A stretch of DNA of 64,000 nt from Limisphaera sp049537155 (GCF_049537155.1 NZ_JBMVQZ010000006.1:1-64000); one strand, 5' to 3'; positions 7,217 to 16,014 are shown, counted from the stretch's first letter. Notes: generated by a model not told the origin, from the sequence alone. Translations and numbers: made by a program.

Positions 7217-8815
7217 TCAGGGTTTGCGCACGATGGTGTCGCGGCCTTCCCAGGCAGGGTCGGGTTGGGGATGATCCAGGGTGTAGTGGAGACCGCGGCT
7301 CTCGGGCCGTTGCAGGGCCGATTGCACGATGATTTCGGCCACGGTGGCCAGGTTGCGCAACTCCAAGAGGTCCGGCGTGACGATGAAGTTCCAGTAGTAT
7401 TCCTGGATCTCCTGCTGGAGGTTGGTCAGGCGCTTCTGGGCGCGCAGGAGGCGTTTGGTGGTCCGGACGATGCCGACGTAATCCCACATGCAGCGGCGGA
7501 TCTCGTCCCAGTTGTGGGAGACGACCACCAGTTCATCCGGGTTGGTGGCGTCGCCGGTTTGCCAGGCCGGGATCTCGAAGTCCACCGGGGGCAGTTCATG
7601 ACGCAGGGCATGTTGGGCGGCGCGGTGCGCGCAGACGACCGCTTCCAGGAGCGAGTTGCTTGCCAGGCGGTTGGCACCGTGCAGGCCGGTGCAGGCCACT
7701 TCACCGATGGCGTACAGGCCGGGCAGTTCGGTGACGCCGTCCACGGTGGCGACGACGCCTCCGCACTGGTAGTGCGCGGCGGGGACGACGGGGATCGGCT
7801 CCTTGGTGATGTCTATGCCGTAACGGAGGCAGGTTTCGTAGATGGTGGGGAAGCGCCGGATGATGAAGGGGGCCGGTTTGTGGGTGATATCCAGCAGGAC
7901 ATGATCGGCGCCGGTGCGTTTCATGACGCTGTCAATGGCGCGCGCGACGATGTCGCGTGGTGCGAGGGATCCCATGGGATGGACATCTTTCATGAACTCG
8001 ACGCCGTCCACGGTCTTGAGCACGCCGCCCTCGCCCCGGACGGCCTCGCTGATGAGGAAAGACTTGGCCTTGGGATGGTAGAGGCAGGTGGGATGGAACT
8101 GGATGAACTCCATGTTGGCGATGGGCACGCCGGCGCGGTAGGCCATGGCGACGCCGTCGCCCGTGGCGATGTCGGGATTGGTGGTGTAGAGGTAGACCTT
8201 GCCGCAGCCACCGGTGGCCAGGACGGTCACCGGCGCGGCGAAGGTTTTGACCCGGCCGGTTGCGTTGTCCAGGACGTAGGCGCCCACGCAGCGGTTCGGA
8301 CCGGGCCGGCCCAGTTTGCGCGTGGTGATGAGGTCGATGGCGAAGTGGTTTTCGAACAGGGTGATGTTTCGTTGGGCGGCCACGGCGCGGAGCAGGGCGC
8401 GTTCGATTTCGCGTCCGGTCATGTCCCGGGCGTGAAGGATGCGGCGTTTGCTGTGGCCGCCTTCCCGGCCGAGGTCGAGCTCCTTCCCTCCGTCCTCACC
8501 CGGGGCCTCGCGTTCGGTGAAGCGCACGCCCAGCTGCATCAGCTCGGCAATGCGGGCGGGTCCCTCCTCGATCACCGTGCGCACGACCTCCGGTTTGCAC
8601 AGACCTGCTCCCGCGTTGAGGGTGTCGCGAATGTGAAGTTCGAAGGAGTCCTCGCGGCTGGTGACCGCCGCGATGCCGCCCTGGGCGTAGTTGGTGTTGG
8701 ACTCGGCGCGATCTTTCTTGGTGACGATGGCGACGCGGCCGCGGGACGCCACCTTGAGCGCGAACATCAGGCCGGCGATGCCGCTGCCGAGCACGAGAAA
8801 GTCGTAACGTTCCAT
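7217..8815 (-). CDS. nadB: L-aspartate oxidase
   Basis: NadB oxidises L-aspartate to iminoaspartate for de novo NAD synthesis, using FAD. The 532-residue protein opens with the dinucleotide-binding motif LGSGIAGLMFAL (residues 8-19) and has the family signatures ESNTNYAQGGIAAV, the AIGEVACTGLHGANRLASNSLLE FAD-contact region and a C-terminal helical domain with paired Arg residues. Length fits the family. The gene lies 75 bp downstream of panC on the same strand and may share its transcript; nadA and nadC are not nearby. Confidence 0.94.
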   Translation of the reverse strand: MERYDFLVLGSGIAGLMFALKVASRGRVAIVTKKDRAESNTNYAQGGIAAVTSREDSFELHIRDTLNAGAGLCKPEVVRTVIEEGPARIAELMQLGVRFTEREAPGEDGGKELDLGREGGHSKRRILHARDMTGREIERALLRAVAAQRNITLFENHFAIDLITTRKLGRPGPNRCVGAYVLDNATGRVKTFAAPVTVLATGGCGKVYLYTTNPDIATGDGVAMAYRAGVPIANMEFIQFHPTCLYHPKAKSFLISEAVRGEGGVLKTVDGVEFMKDVHPMGSLAPRDIVARAIDSVMKRTGADHVLLDITHKPAPFIIRRFPTIYETCLRYGIDITKEPIPVVPAAHYQCGGVVATVDGVTELPGLYAIGEVACTGLHGANRLASNSLLEAVVCAHRAAQHALRHELPPVDFEIPAWQTGDATNPDELVVVSHNWDEIRRCMWDYVGIVRTTKRLLRAQKRLTNLQQEIQEYYWNFIVTPDLLELRNLATVAEIIVQSALQRPESRGLHYTLDHPQPDPAWEGRDTIVRKP

Positions 8816-8890
8816 GGGCAGGCATTCTAGCAGGGAGCCTCGGGTAAAGCGACGGGCAGGTCGGCCCTTCCGGACCCTGCGGGCCCCGGC

Positions 8891-9751
8891 TCAGAGCCGT
8901 GCATTGTCGATGAGCCGCGTCCGACCGATGAAGACCGCCAGGGCCATGTGGGTTCCGGCTCGGACCTCCCGGACGGGTTCCAGAGTCTCGGAGTCGAAGA
9001 AGGCCACGTAATCCAGACGCGCCAACGGCTCGGCGGCCACGAGCCGGGCCACGGCGCGTCGGAGTTGGGTCGCCGGAACCGGTCCCTGCCGCACGCGTTG
9101 GCGGGCGTACTGAAGCGCGCGGAACAGAACCGTTGCCTGCCTCCGTTCCTCGGGATCGAGATAGGTGTTGCGCGAGCTCATGGCCAGTCCGTCGCTCTCC
9201 CGTACCGTCGGGGCCACGACGATGCGCACGGGGAAATTCAGATCGGCAACCATGCGCCGAATGATGGCGGCTTGTTGCCAGTCTTTGGCGCCGAAGACGG
9301 CCACGTCCGGCAGGACGAGGTGAAAAAGTTTGGCGACGATCGTGGTCACGCCGCGGAAATGGCCGGGCCGGGACGCGCCCTCCATGATGGCAGAGAGTTT
9401 CTCCTCCACCACATAGGTGCTGTAGCGGCCCTGGTGCAGGCCGGGGTACATGGCCTCGTCGTCCGGGGCGAAGACCACGTTTACGCCCTCGCTCCGGCAC
9501 AGGTTCAGGTCCCGCTGAAGGTCCCGGGGGTAACGGGTGAAATCCTCCCGTGGCCCGAACTGGGTGGGGTTGACGTAAATGCTCACCACCACGATGCCCC
9601 GTGCGCCGGCATGACGGCGGGCCACCCGGATCAGGCTGAGGTGCCCCTCGTGCAGGTAACCCATGGTGGGGACGAAAGCGACGCGAATGCCCTGGCGCTG
9701 CCAGCGCCTGGCCAGGCGCTGCATGACGGACGGTTCACGAATGAGCCGCAT
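8891..9751 (-). CDS. panC: Pantothenate synthetase
   Basis: PanC condenses pantoate and beta-alanine with ATP to make pantothenate. The 286-residue product carries the nucleotidyltransferase HIGH-type motif in VPTMGYLHEGHLSLI, the YVNPTQFGPREDFTRYPR segment, FGAKDWQQ, and the MSSRNTYLDPEER motif that replaces KMSKS. The ATG at 9751 (MRLIREPSVMQ) is chosen because homology begins there; the upstream open frame is Pro/Ala-rich. The gene sits between the sigma factor gene and nadB on one strand. Confidence 0.95.
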   Translation of the reverse strand: MRLIREPSVMQRLARRWQRQGIRVAFVPTMGYLHEGHLSLIRVARRHAGARGIVVVSIYVNPTQFGPREDFTRYPRDLQRDLNLCRSEGVNVVFAPDDEAMYPGLHQGRYSTYVVEEKLSAIMEGASRPGHFRGVTTIVAKLFHLVLPDVAVFGAKDWQQAAIIRRMVADLNFPVRIVVAPTVRESDGLAMSSRNTYLDPEERRQATVLFRALQYARQRVRQGPVPATQLRRAVARLVAAEPLARLDYVAFFDSETLEPVREVRAGTHMALAVFIGRTRLIDNARL

Positions 9752-9892
9752 GGCAGGAGATTGCCCGTGTGCCGTCGGCGCGGCAATGCCCGGCTGCGTG
9801 GGAATGTGACGCCGGAGGTCATGCGGCCGTGTGCCGGCGGGTGGGGCCGCCGGGGATGGAGGCACGGCCTGCGAACGGGGCAGACCGTGGCT

Positions 9893-10492
9893 TCAAGGAT
9901 TCCACTCTCCGGTTCGGAGGTAGGGTTTGAGGCGGCGTTTGAGGGTTTCGCGGGCGCGGAAGATGAGGGATTTGGTGGCGGAGAGCGAGCAGCCAAGGAC
10001 CCGGGCGATTTCCTCGTAACTCCAATCGCCCTGGCGGCAGAGGAGGATGGCCGTGCGTTGGTTTTCCGGGAGGTCGGCGAGGGCCTCCTCGATTTTTTGT
10101 TCCAACTCGGCCTGCAGGAGGGCGTCGGTGGGCGGAGGGACGGCGCGGTCGGGCGGGGGTTGCGCGGCGTGCTGGGGTTCGGCCGGTGCGGGTTCGAGGG
10201 GTTCGGCCGGGTGACGGGTGCGGCGGCGCAGTTCGTTCAGGCAGAGGTTCCGAGCGATGGTGAAGAGCCAGGTGCGAAACGGTGCGGTGGGTCGGTAGCG
10301 GGCGGCAGATCTCCAGACCTGGACGAACACGGCCTGGGTGATGTCCTCGGCTTCGACGGGGTCATGGAGGGTGCGGGCGACGAGGTTCCAGACGGCGCGG
10401 GCATGGCGGTCCATGAGGGTGGCAAAGGCCCGGCGGTCCCCGCGCTGGACGCGCAGCATCAGTTCGGCGTCGGGGTCCGGGGCCGATCCCAT
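9893..10492 (-). CDS. ECF-family RNA polymerase sigma factor
   Basis: This 199-residue protein directs RNA polymerase to a specific promoter set. Region 2 (about residues 10-85) contains HARAVWNLVARTL, EAEDITQAVFVQVWR and the FRTWLFTIARNLCLNELRRR core; region 4 (about 140-190) contains LPENQRTAILLCRQGDWSYEEIA and a helix-turn-helix in GCSLSATKSLIFRARETLKRRL. A Pro/Ala-rich linker joins them. No anti-sigma factor gene is adjacent, which is unusual for classical RpoE systems but common among planctomycete and verrucomicrobial ECF proteins. The gene is the first of a possible sigma-panC-nadB string. Confidence 0.9.
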   Translation of the reverse strand: MGSAPDPDAELMLRVQRGDRRAFATLMDRHARAVWNLVARTLHDPVEAEDITQAVFVQVWRSAARYRPTAPFRTWLFTIARNLCLNELRRRTRHPAEPLEPAPAEPQHAAQPPPDRAVPPPTDALLQAELEQKIEEALADLPENQRTAILLCRQGDWSYEEIARVLGCSLSATKSLIFRARETLKRRLKPYLRTGEWNP

Positions 10493-10528
10493 GGCAGGGC
10501 CGAGTCTAGGACGAGGCGGTCAGGGGGA

Positions 10529-10578
10529 CAAGCGGACCACCCTCCAGCCGGGAGGGGCACACGGTGACGGTCCGCTTG
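10529..10578. repeat. Nested inverted repeat between argG and sigma factor gene
   Basis: CAAGCGGACC (10529-10538) and GGTCCGCTTG (10569-10578) are perfect 10-bp arms. Inside them a smaller CCTCC/GGAGG stem is nested. The element follows the argG stop in the transcribed direction but lacks a terminal T-run, so it may be a factor-dependent terminator, an mRNA-stabilising stem or a regulator site ahead of the sigma gene. Confidence 0.5.
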
Positions 10579-10612
10579 CCCCTCAAAACGGGGCAGACGT
10601 CGGGAGGGCAGG

Positions 10613-11887
10613 TCAGCGTTTGGCGCGGGTCCGGGCGCCGGGGGTGCGACGCAGCCGGCCCTGCCTGGCCGCGGCCTGCACCTGCGCAGCCACGCGCAAC
10701 CGCAGCGAGTTGATGCGGATGAAGCCGGTGGCGTCGTCCTGATTGTAGGCCTGGGTGGGATCGGCCTCCATGGTGGCGATGGCAGGTTGATACAAACTGA
10801 CGGGTGATTTGCGGCCGGCCACCATGACGTTGCCCTTGTAGAGCTTCAACCGGACGGTGCCGGTGACGTTTTTCTGGCTTTCGGTGACGAAGGCCTGCAG
10901 GGCGAGCCGCTCCGGACTGAACCAGTAGCCGTAGTAGACGAGTTCGGCGTACCTCGGGATCAGACTGTCGCGCAGGTGCATGACCTCGCGGTCCATGGTC
11001 AGGGATTCGATCTGGCGATGGGCGAAGTGCAGGATGGTCCCGCCCGGGGTCTCGTAGACGCCGCGCGATTTCATCCCCACGTAACGGTTTTCGACCATGT
11101 CCACACGTCCGATCCCGTGTTTGCCGCCCAGCCGATTGAGGACCTTCATCACGCCCAGGGGTGTCAGACGCCGGCCGTTGACGGCCACGCAGTTGCCCTG
11201 CTCGAAGTCCAGCGTGACGTACTCGGGCTGATCGGGCGCGTCCTCGGGCGCCACGGTGAGCTTGAACATGTCCTTGTTCTCCGGCGCAAAGGCGTCCATC
11301 CAGGGGTCCTCGAGGATCCCGGCCTCGTAGGAAATGTGCATGAGATTGCGATCCATGGAGTACGGCTTTTTGGCCGTGGCCTGGACCGGGATACCCTTTT
11401 CCTGGCAGAAGGCGATCATCTCGGCACGACCGGGGAAGCGGCGTCGGAATTCGGGATCGCGCCAGGGGGCGATGACCTGCAGGTCCGGCGCCAGCGCGGC
11501 CACGGTGAGTTCGAACCGGACCTGGTCATTCCCCTTGCCTGTGGCGCCATGGGCCACGGCCTGTGCGCCCTCCTTGCGTGCGACCTCGATCATGGCCTTG
11601 GCGATCAGGGGCCGCGCGATGCTCGTCCCGAGGTAGTACTGGCCCTCGTAAATGGCACCGGCCTGGATCATGGGAAAGATGAAGTCGCGCGCGAATTCCT
11701 CCTGGAGATCCTCGATGTAACACTTGGAGGCGCCGGTGCGCAGGGCCTTCGCACGCAGGCCGCGCAGTTCCTCTTCCTGTCCGATGTTGGCGCAGAAGGC
11801 GATGATCTCGGCCTGATAGCGCTCCTTCAGCCACGCCAGAATGACCGAGGTGTCCAATCCGCCGGAGTAGGCCAGCACGATCTTCAT
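10613..11887 (-). CDS. argG: Argininosuccinate synthase
   Basis: ArgG joins citrulline and aspartate with ATP to form argininosuccinate in arginine synthesis. The 424-residue protein starts with the PP-loop ATP site AYSGGLDTSV (residues 6-15) and contains the family segments GATGKGNDQVRFEL, YSMDRNLMHISYE and the C-terminal region KLYKGNVMVAGRKSPVSLY. The ATG at 11887 is fixed by homology. A short basic tail after about residue 395 exceeds what I expect of the family core. Confidence 0.96.
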   Translation of the reverse strand: MKIVLAYSGGLDTSVILAWLKERYQAEIIAFCANIGQEEELRGLRAKALRTGASKCYIEDLQEEFARDFIFPMIQAGAIYEGQYYLGTSIARPLIAKAMIEVARKEGAQAVAHGATGKGNDQVRFELTVAALAPDLQVIAPWRDPEFRRRFPGRAEMIAFCQEKGIPVQATAKKPYSMDRNLMHISYEAGILEDPWMDAFAPENKDMFKLTVAPEDAPDQPEYVTLDFEQGNCVAVNGRRLTPLGVMKVLNRLGGKHGIGRVDMVENRYVGMKSRGVYETPGGTILHFAHRQIESLTMDREVMHLRDSLIPRYAELVYYGYWFSPERLALQAFVTESQKNVTGTVRLKLYKGNVMVAGRKSPVSLYQPAIATMEADPTQAYNQDDATGFIRINSLRLRVAAQVQAAARQGRLRRTPGARTRAKR

Positions 11888-11999
11888 AGGCCCGCCATGA
11901 TGGACGGCGCGGGCGCCCCGCCAAGCGCAAAAATGTCCGCCGGGTGAAGCTGCGGTCCGGTGCTCGAACGATGCGCAGGCGAGTGCGTTCCGCGCGTGC

Positions 12000-12836
12000 T
12001 CAAGCCGGGGCGGGGTCGTCGGCGCCGGCCGGGGCGTTCGGGGTGCGGGCTCCGACGGCTTCGCCGGCCTCGGGCTCCGGCGGGGCCAGTATGACGTCGA
12101 TGCCGCGCGACCGCAGCCCGTCCACCAGCTCCGGCGGCGCGGCACTGTCGGTCACCACCACGTCCACCGGTTCGAGCCCGCACAGGAAGGCCAGCGAACG
12201 GCGGCCGAACTTGGTGTGGTCGAGGCACATGATGACCTTTGCCGCGGCGCGAATCATGGCCCGCTGGATGTCCACCAACAGGGAGTGCGAGTTGGTCAGG
12301 CCCTCGAGGGTGATGCCGCCGGCGCTCATGATGGCCACGTCGGCATGGATCTTGGAGAAGGTTTCCACCGCTAGGGGGCCCACCAACACGCCGAGCCGCG
12401 GGTAAAGGACCCCGCCGCTGACCACCAGTTCCACGCGAGGCGTGGAGGCAAACAGATTCGCCACCGGCAGGGAATTGGTGATGATCTGGGGGGACTTGTC
12501 CTCCAGGTGGCGGGCCACGTGATAGACCGTGGTGCCCGCGTCCAGGATGAGGCTCTGGTTGGGTTGGATGAGCGCGGCGCAGGCCCGGCCGATTGCCTCC
12601 TTTTCGGCCAACTGGTGCGTATCCCGTGCGGAGAAGATGAACTCCTCCGTCTTCGGTGTGAGGGTGCGCGCGCCTCCGTGGATGCGTTTGATCGCGCCGG
12701 CCGCTTCCAGAACGGTCAGATCGCGTCGGATGGTGGAAAGGGAGACGCCGAAGGACCGGGCCAGCTCGTCCAAAGAAGCGAATTCCACCCTGTCCAAGTA
12801 TTCGCGGATTCGATGCTGGCGCTCTTCCGCCGTCAT
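12000..12836 (-). CDS. DeoR-family transcriptional regulator of the microcompartment locus
   Basis: DeoR regulators sense sugar phosphates and usually repress sugar-use operons. The 278-residue protein has an N-terminal helix-turn-helix (about 6-58, with SLDELARSFGVSLSTIRRDL) and a DeoRC sugar-phosphate sensor domain containing LILDAGTT and the C-terminal DHTKFG motif. The ATG at 12836 (MTAEERQHRIR) begins the HTH; an upstream ATG at 12908 would add 24 residues overlapping the promoter region, so it is less likely. The gene is divergent from pduL with 86 bp between them, the arrangement seen at Planctomycetes-Verrucomicrobia microcompartment loci, so control of that operon is the likely job. 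The C-terminus is an Ala/Pro-rich extension. Confidence 0.9.
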   Translation of the reverse strand: MTAEERQHRIREYLDRVEFASLDELARSFGVSLSTIRRDLTVLEAAGAIKRIHGGARTLTPKTEEFIFSARDTHQLAEKEAIGRACAALIQPNQSLILDAGTTVYHVARHLEDKSPQIITNSLPVANLFASTPRVELVVSGGVLYPRLGVLVGPLAVETFSKIHADVAIMSAGGITLEGLTNSHSLLVDIQRAMIRAAAKVIMCLDHTKFGRRSLAFLCGLEPVDVVVTDSAAPPELVDGLRSRGIDVILAPPEPEAGEAVGARTPNAPAGADDPAPA

Positions 12837-12922
12837 TGTGACTGGATTCTGGCAGGTTTTGACTGTTTGTGCAACATTCTGATTGACAGGCTGGCGCTTT
12901 TTGTTCACATTTGGGCGCGGAT
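12837..12922. promoter_or_regulatory. Divergent promoter/operator region of deoR-type gene and BMC operon
   Basis: On the minus strand TTGCAC (12874-12869) and CAGAAT (12851-12846) are spaced 17 bp, a plausible sigma-70 promoter for the regulator gene. On the plus strand TTGACA is at 12883-12888 with a poor -10. Two similar segments, TTTGTGCAACATT (about 12866-12878) and TTTGTTCACATT (about 12899-12911), are candidate operator half-sites for the DeoR protein. Base matches are direct observation; function is inference. Confidence 0.35.
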
Positions 12923-13603
12923 ATGGCTGTCGGTGTATCAGCGCCGCCGCGTGCGGTTGTGGAGCATTGGGTGCGGCAGGCCGTGTATCAGCGGCTGGGC
13001 AAGCCGTTGCCGCGGATTGCGCAGGCGCCGAATCCGTTGGTGGTGAACATCAGTGCGCGGCATTGTCATTTGACGCAGGAGGCGGTGGAGGCGTTGTTCG
13101 GCAAGGGGTATCAACTGCGGGTGTTGCGGTGGTTGTATCAGGAGGGGCAGTTTGCGGCGCAGGAGACGGTGACGTTGATCGGGCCGCGCAGTCGGGTGAT
13201 TTCGAACTTGAGGATCCTGGGTCCGTGTCGGTCGCTGAACCAGGTGGAGCTGGCTTACACGGATGCGATTGCCCTGGGTTTTGACGTGCCGTTGCGGTTG
13301 TCCGGGGACATCAAGGGGACGCCGGGCTGCATGTTGATGGGGCCGGCGGGGTTTTTCGAGTTGAAGGAGGGCGTGATTCGGGCTGCGCGGCATGTGCACA
13401 TGCATCCGGACGACGCGGCCTTTTACGGGGTGAAGAACGGGGACTACATGCGGCTGAGGGTGGGTGGGGATTGCGGGGTGGTGTTCGAGAAGGTGCTGGT
13501 GCGGGTGGATCCGGCCTTTCGACTGGAGGTGCATCTGGACACGGACGAGGGCAATGCGTGCAATTTGCAGCCGCACACGCCCTGCGAGTTGCTGAAGGCG
13601 TGA
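12923..13603 (+). CDS. pduL: Microcompartment phosphotransacylase PduL
   Basis: PduL exchanges CoA for phosphate on an acyl-CoA inside the microcompartment, regenerating CoA. The 226-residue protein has the two-barrel PduL signatures: NISARHCHLT with zinc-binding histidines near residue 48, and AARHVHMHPDDA with further zinc-site histidines. Residues 8-27 form an amphipathic helix ahead of a Pro-rich linker, matching an encapsulation peptide. The ATG at 12923 is used; a TTG at 12911 would add four residues. It is the first gene of the operon, as in PV-type BMC loci. Here the acyl group is expected to be lactyl or propionyl rather than acetyl, by inference from the aldolase in the operon. Confidence 0.93.
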   Translation: MAVGVSAPPRAVVEHWVRQAVYQRLGKPLPRIAQAPNPLVVNISARHCHLTQEAVEALFGKGYQLRVLRWLYQEGQFAAQETVTLIGPRSRVISNLRILGPCRSLNQVELAYTDAIALGFDVPLRLSGDIKGTPGCMLMGPAGFFELKEGVIRAARHVHMHPDDAAFYGVKNGDYMRLRVGGDCGVVFEKVLVRVDPAFRLEVHLDTDEGNACNLQPHTPCELLKA

Positions 13604-13649
13604 GCGGCCGTGCTGAGGGAAGCCGAACTTTACGAGGAGATCCAGACCT

Positions 13650-13946
13650 ATGAGCGAAGCACTGGGCATGATTGAGACGAAGGGCTACGTGGGCAGCGTG
13701 GAGGCCAGCGATGCGATGGTGAAGGCTGCCAACGTCAGCCTGGTGAAAACGATCCCGATCGGCGGCGGATTGATCACCGTCCTGTGTCGGGGGGACGTGG
13801 GCAGCGTGAAGGCTGCGGTGGATGCTGGTGCCAAGGCGGCCGGCCGGGTGGGCGAGCTGGTCAGTGCGCACATCATCGCGCGGCCGCACGAGGATCTGTT
13901 GTCGGTGTTCGTGGGCGAGCCGACGCCGCAGAAGGCGGGGAAATAA
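13650..13946 (+). CDS. BMC-H shell protein 1
   Basis: This 98-residue single-BMC-domain protein should form hexameric tiles of the shell facets. The signature is complete: ALGMIETKGYVGSVEASDAMVKAANV, then RGDVGSVKAAVDAGAKAA and HIIARPHEDL. The pore loop reads IGGG instead of the common IGSG. A good ribosome binding site (gaggaga) precedes the ATG. The C-terminal tail is a short flexible extension. Confidence 0.95.
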   Translation: MSEALGMIETKGYVGSVEASDAMVKAANVSLVKTIPIGGGLITVLCRGDVGSVKAAVDAGAKAAGRVGELVSAHIIARPHEDLLSVFVGEPTPQKAGK

Positions 13947-13991
13947 CCGGAGAGAGGTCGGAAAGGGAGGATTTTCGAGGGAGGAAGATTT

Positions 13992-14270
13992 ATGGCGCAG
14001 CAAGCTCTGGGAATGATCGAGTGCAGGGGATTGTGTGCCCTGTTGGAGGCGACCGATGCGGCGCTGAAGGCGGCCAACGTGACGCTGACCGGCTGGGAGA
14101 AGATCGGCAGCGGATACGTGACGGCGTTCTTCCGCGGCGACGTGGCGGCGGTGAAGGCGGCCACGGATGCTGGTGCGGCCGCGGCGGCGCAGGTGGGGCA
14201 GGTGATCAGTGTGCAGGTGATTCCGCGCCCGCACGAGGGCTTGTCGGGGCTCGGCAAGTGGCTGCAATGA
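13992..14270 (+). CDS. BMC-H shell protein 2
   Basis: This 92-residue protein is a second hexamer-forming shell protein, 45 bp after the first and preceded by gggagga-type Shine-Dalgarno sequence. It has QALGMIECRGLCALLEATDA, the classical pore loop KIGSG, and GDVAAVKAATDAGAAAAA. The tail after the BMC fold (GLSGLGKWLQ) is short. Confidence 0.95.
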   Translation: MAQQALGMIECRGLCALLEATDAALKAANVTLTGWEKIGSGYVTAFFRGDVAAVKAATDAGAAAAAQVGQVISVQVIPRPHEGLSGLGKWLQ

Positions 14271-14388
14271 CCCTTGTGGTGAGGGGCCGGTCTGCTGCCG
14301 GTCTGCGGGATGCGGACCGGGCCGGGCGGGGCCGGCCCGTCGGGGGCCCGCTGGGTCGGGTCGGATCCGAACCTTTGGCCTGTCGTTG

Positions 14389-15636
14389 ATGAAGATCCTG
14401 GTGGCCAATCTGGGCAGCACCTCGCTCAAGTGGCGGTTGTTCCATTTTGCGGGCGGGGAGGAGCGCCTGTTGCATCGCGGCGGGCTGGAACGGGTCGGGG
14501 ATTACGGGGCGGCCATTGAAGCGTGTTTGCAGCAGCTGACGACGGCGGGGCACCTCCGTGGGGCGTCGGACCTCGACGCGGTGGGGTTCAAGACCGTGTT
14601 GGCCCGCGGGGTGACGGGCTGCGTGCGGGTGACGGACGAGGTGTTGTCGGCGATGGAGGCGTTCAACTGCCTGGCGCCGGCGCACAATCCGCCTTATGTG
14701 GCCGGGATGCGACTGTTTCGGCAGCGGCTGCCGGGGGTGCCGTTGGTGGCGTTGTTCGAGACGGCCTTTTACCAGTGGGCGCCCGAGGAGGCGATGCTGT
14801 ACGCGGTGCCGGAGAGCTGGCGTGCGGCCGGGGTGCGGCGCTGGGGCTTTCACGGGGCCAGCCACAAATACATTGCGGAACGTTCGGCGGAACTGTTGGG
14901 GCGGCCGGACGTGGCGGAGCGGGCGCGGCGTTTGTATGTGGACGGCGGTCGGACGCCGGTACAGGGGCCGCGGTTGCGGGTGATTTCATGTCATCTGGGC
15001 GGCAGTTCGAGCATCACGCCCCTGGAGAACGGCGTGGCGCTGGGCAACAGCCTCGGGCTGAGTCCGCAGTCTGGCCTGCCACAAAACAACCGTGTGGGGG
15101 ATCTGGATGCGTTTGCGATCCCTCTGGTGATGCGGACAATGGGGCTTTCGTTGGAGGAGGTGGAACGGCAGCTTTGCCGGGAAAGCGGGCTGCTGGGGCT
15201 CAGCGGGCTGTCCAATGACATACGGGATCTGGTGGCCGCGAGTGAGCAGGGTCATGCGGGGGCGAAACGGGCGTTGGCGGTCTGGGTGCATGCGGCGCGG
15301 CACTGGATCGGGGCGGCTCTGGCGCAGTTGGGCGGGGCGGATGCGCTGGTGTTCACGGCCGGGATCGGGGAGAACCAGCCCGGGTTGCGGGCAGCGATTT
15401 GCCGGGGCTGGGAGGAGCTGGGGATCGAACTGGATCCCGAGAAAAACCCGTCGGTCCGGGGAGTGGAAGGCTGCATCAGCAGCGGGCGGTCGCGGGTGCA
15501 GGTCTGGGTGATACCGACCAACGAGGAGTTGGTGGTGGCCCGGGAGGTGAAACGGCTTTTGGACGGGCAAACGACCCGTGGCGGCCTGGCGACCGACGCT
15601 GCCACGGGCGGGCCGGTTTCGAATGCGAACGGATAG
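14389..15636 (+). CDS. ackA: Acetate/propionate-kinase-family enzyme of the microcompartment
   Basis: This 415-residue ASKHA-fold kinase should convert the acyl phosphate made by PduL into the free acid with ATP formation. It begins with the phosphate-binding NLGSTSLKWRLF motif and has WGFHGASHKYI and CHLGGSSSI. The loop that in ordinary acetate kinases reads TPLEGLxMGTRSGDID is replaced here by SPQSGLPQNNRVGDLD, keeping the Arg and Asp but changing the substrate-facing part, which suggests a larger acyl group. The ATG at 14389 is chosen; a TTG three bases earlier is possible. It lies between BMC-H genes 2 and 3. Confidence 0.9.
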   Translation: MKILVANLGSTSLKWRLFHFAGGEERLLHRGGLERVGDYGAAIEACLQQLTTAGHLRGASDLDAVGFKTVLARGVTGCVRVTDEVLSAMEAFNCLAPAHNPPYVAGMRLFRQRLPGVPLVALFETAFYQWAPEEAMLYAVPESWRAAGVRRWGFHGASHKYIAERSAELLGRPDVAERARRLYVDGGRTPVQGPRLRVISCHLGGSSSITPLENGVALGNSLGLSPQSGLPQNNRVGDLDAFAIPLVMRTMGLSLEEVERQLCRESGLLGLSGLSNDIRDLVAASEQGHAGAKRALAVWVHAARHWIGAALAQLGGADALVFTAGIGENQPGLRAAICRGWEELGIELDPEKNPSVRGVEGCISSGRSRVQVWVIPTNEELVVAREVKRLLDGQTTRGGLATDAATGGPVSNANG

Positions 15637-15653
15637 TCAAGCGAGGTGAGACC

Positions 15654-15938
15654 ATGGCACAGCAAGCAATTGGAATGATCGAGACGCGCGGTCTGGTGGC
15701 GTTGGTGGAGGCCACGGACGCGATGCTGAAGGCGGCCAACGTGGAGTTGGCCGGTCCGATGATGCAGGTGGGCAACGCGCTGGTCACCGCGGTGGTGGTC
15801 GGCGACGTGGCGGCGGTGAAGGCGGCCACGGACGCCGGAGCCCAGGCGGTCAAGGCGATGAAGGGCGAGGTGATCAGTGTGCACGTGATCGCCCGACCGC
15901 ATCCTGACGTGGAAGCGGTCCTGCCGAAGAAGAAGTGA
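15654..15938 (+). CDS. BMC-H shell protein 3
   Basis: This 94-residue hexameric shell protein is close in sequence to BMC-H 2 (QAIGMIETRGLVALVEATDAMLKAANV, GDVAAVKAATDAGAQAV) but its pore loop is VGNA, so the three hexamers offer three different pores. The start is 17 bp after the kinase stop, with gaggtgag as ribosome binding site. It ends in a Lys-rich tail. Confidence 0.95.
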   Translation: MAQQAIGMIETRGLVALVEATDAMLKAANVELAGPMMQVGNALVTAVVVGDVAAVKAATDAGAQAVKAMKGEVISVHVIARPHPDVEAVLPKKK

Positions 15939-16014
15939 CCGGGGGCCGGGGCTGCAGCGGAAGCCGCCGCTGGGCGGGTTGGCGCGCGGCACCGGCGACG
16001 AGGAGGCGCGCGAG

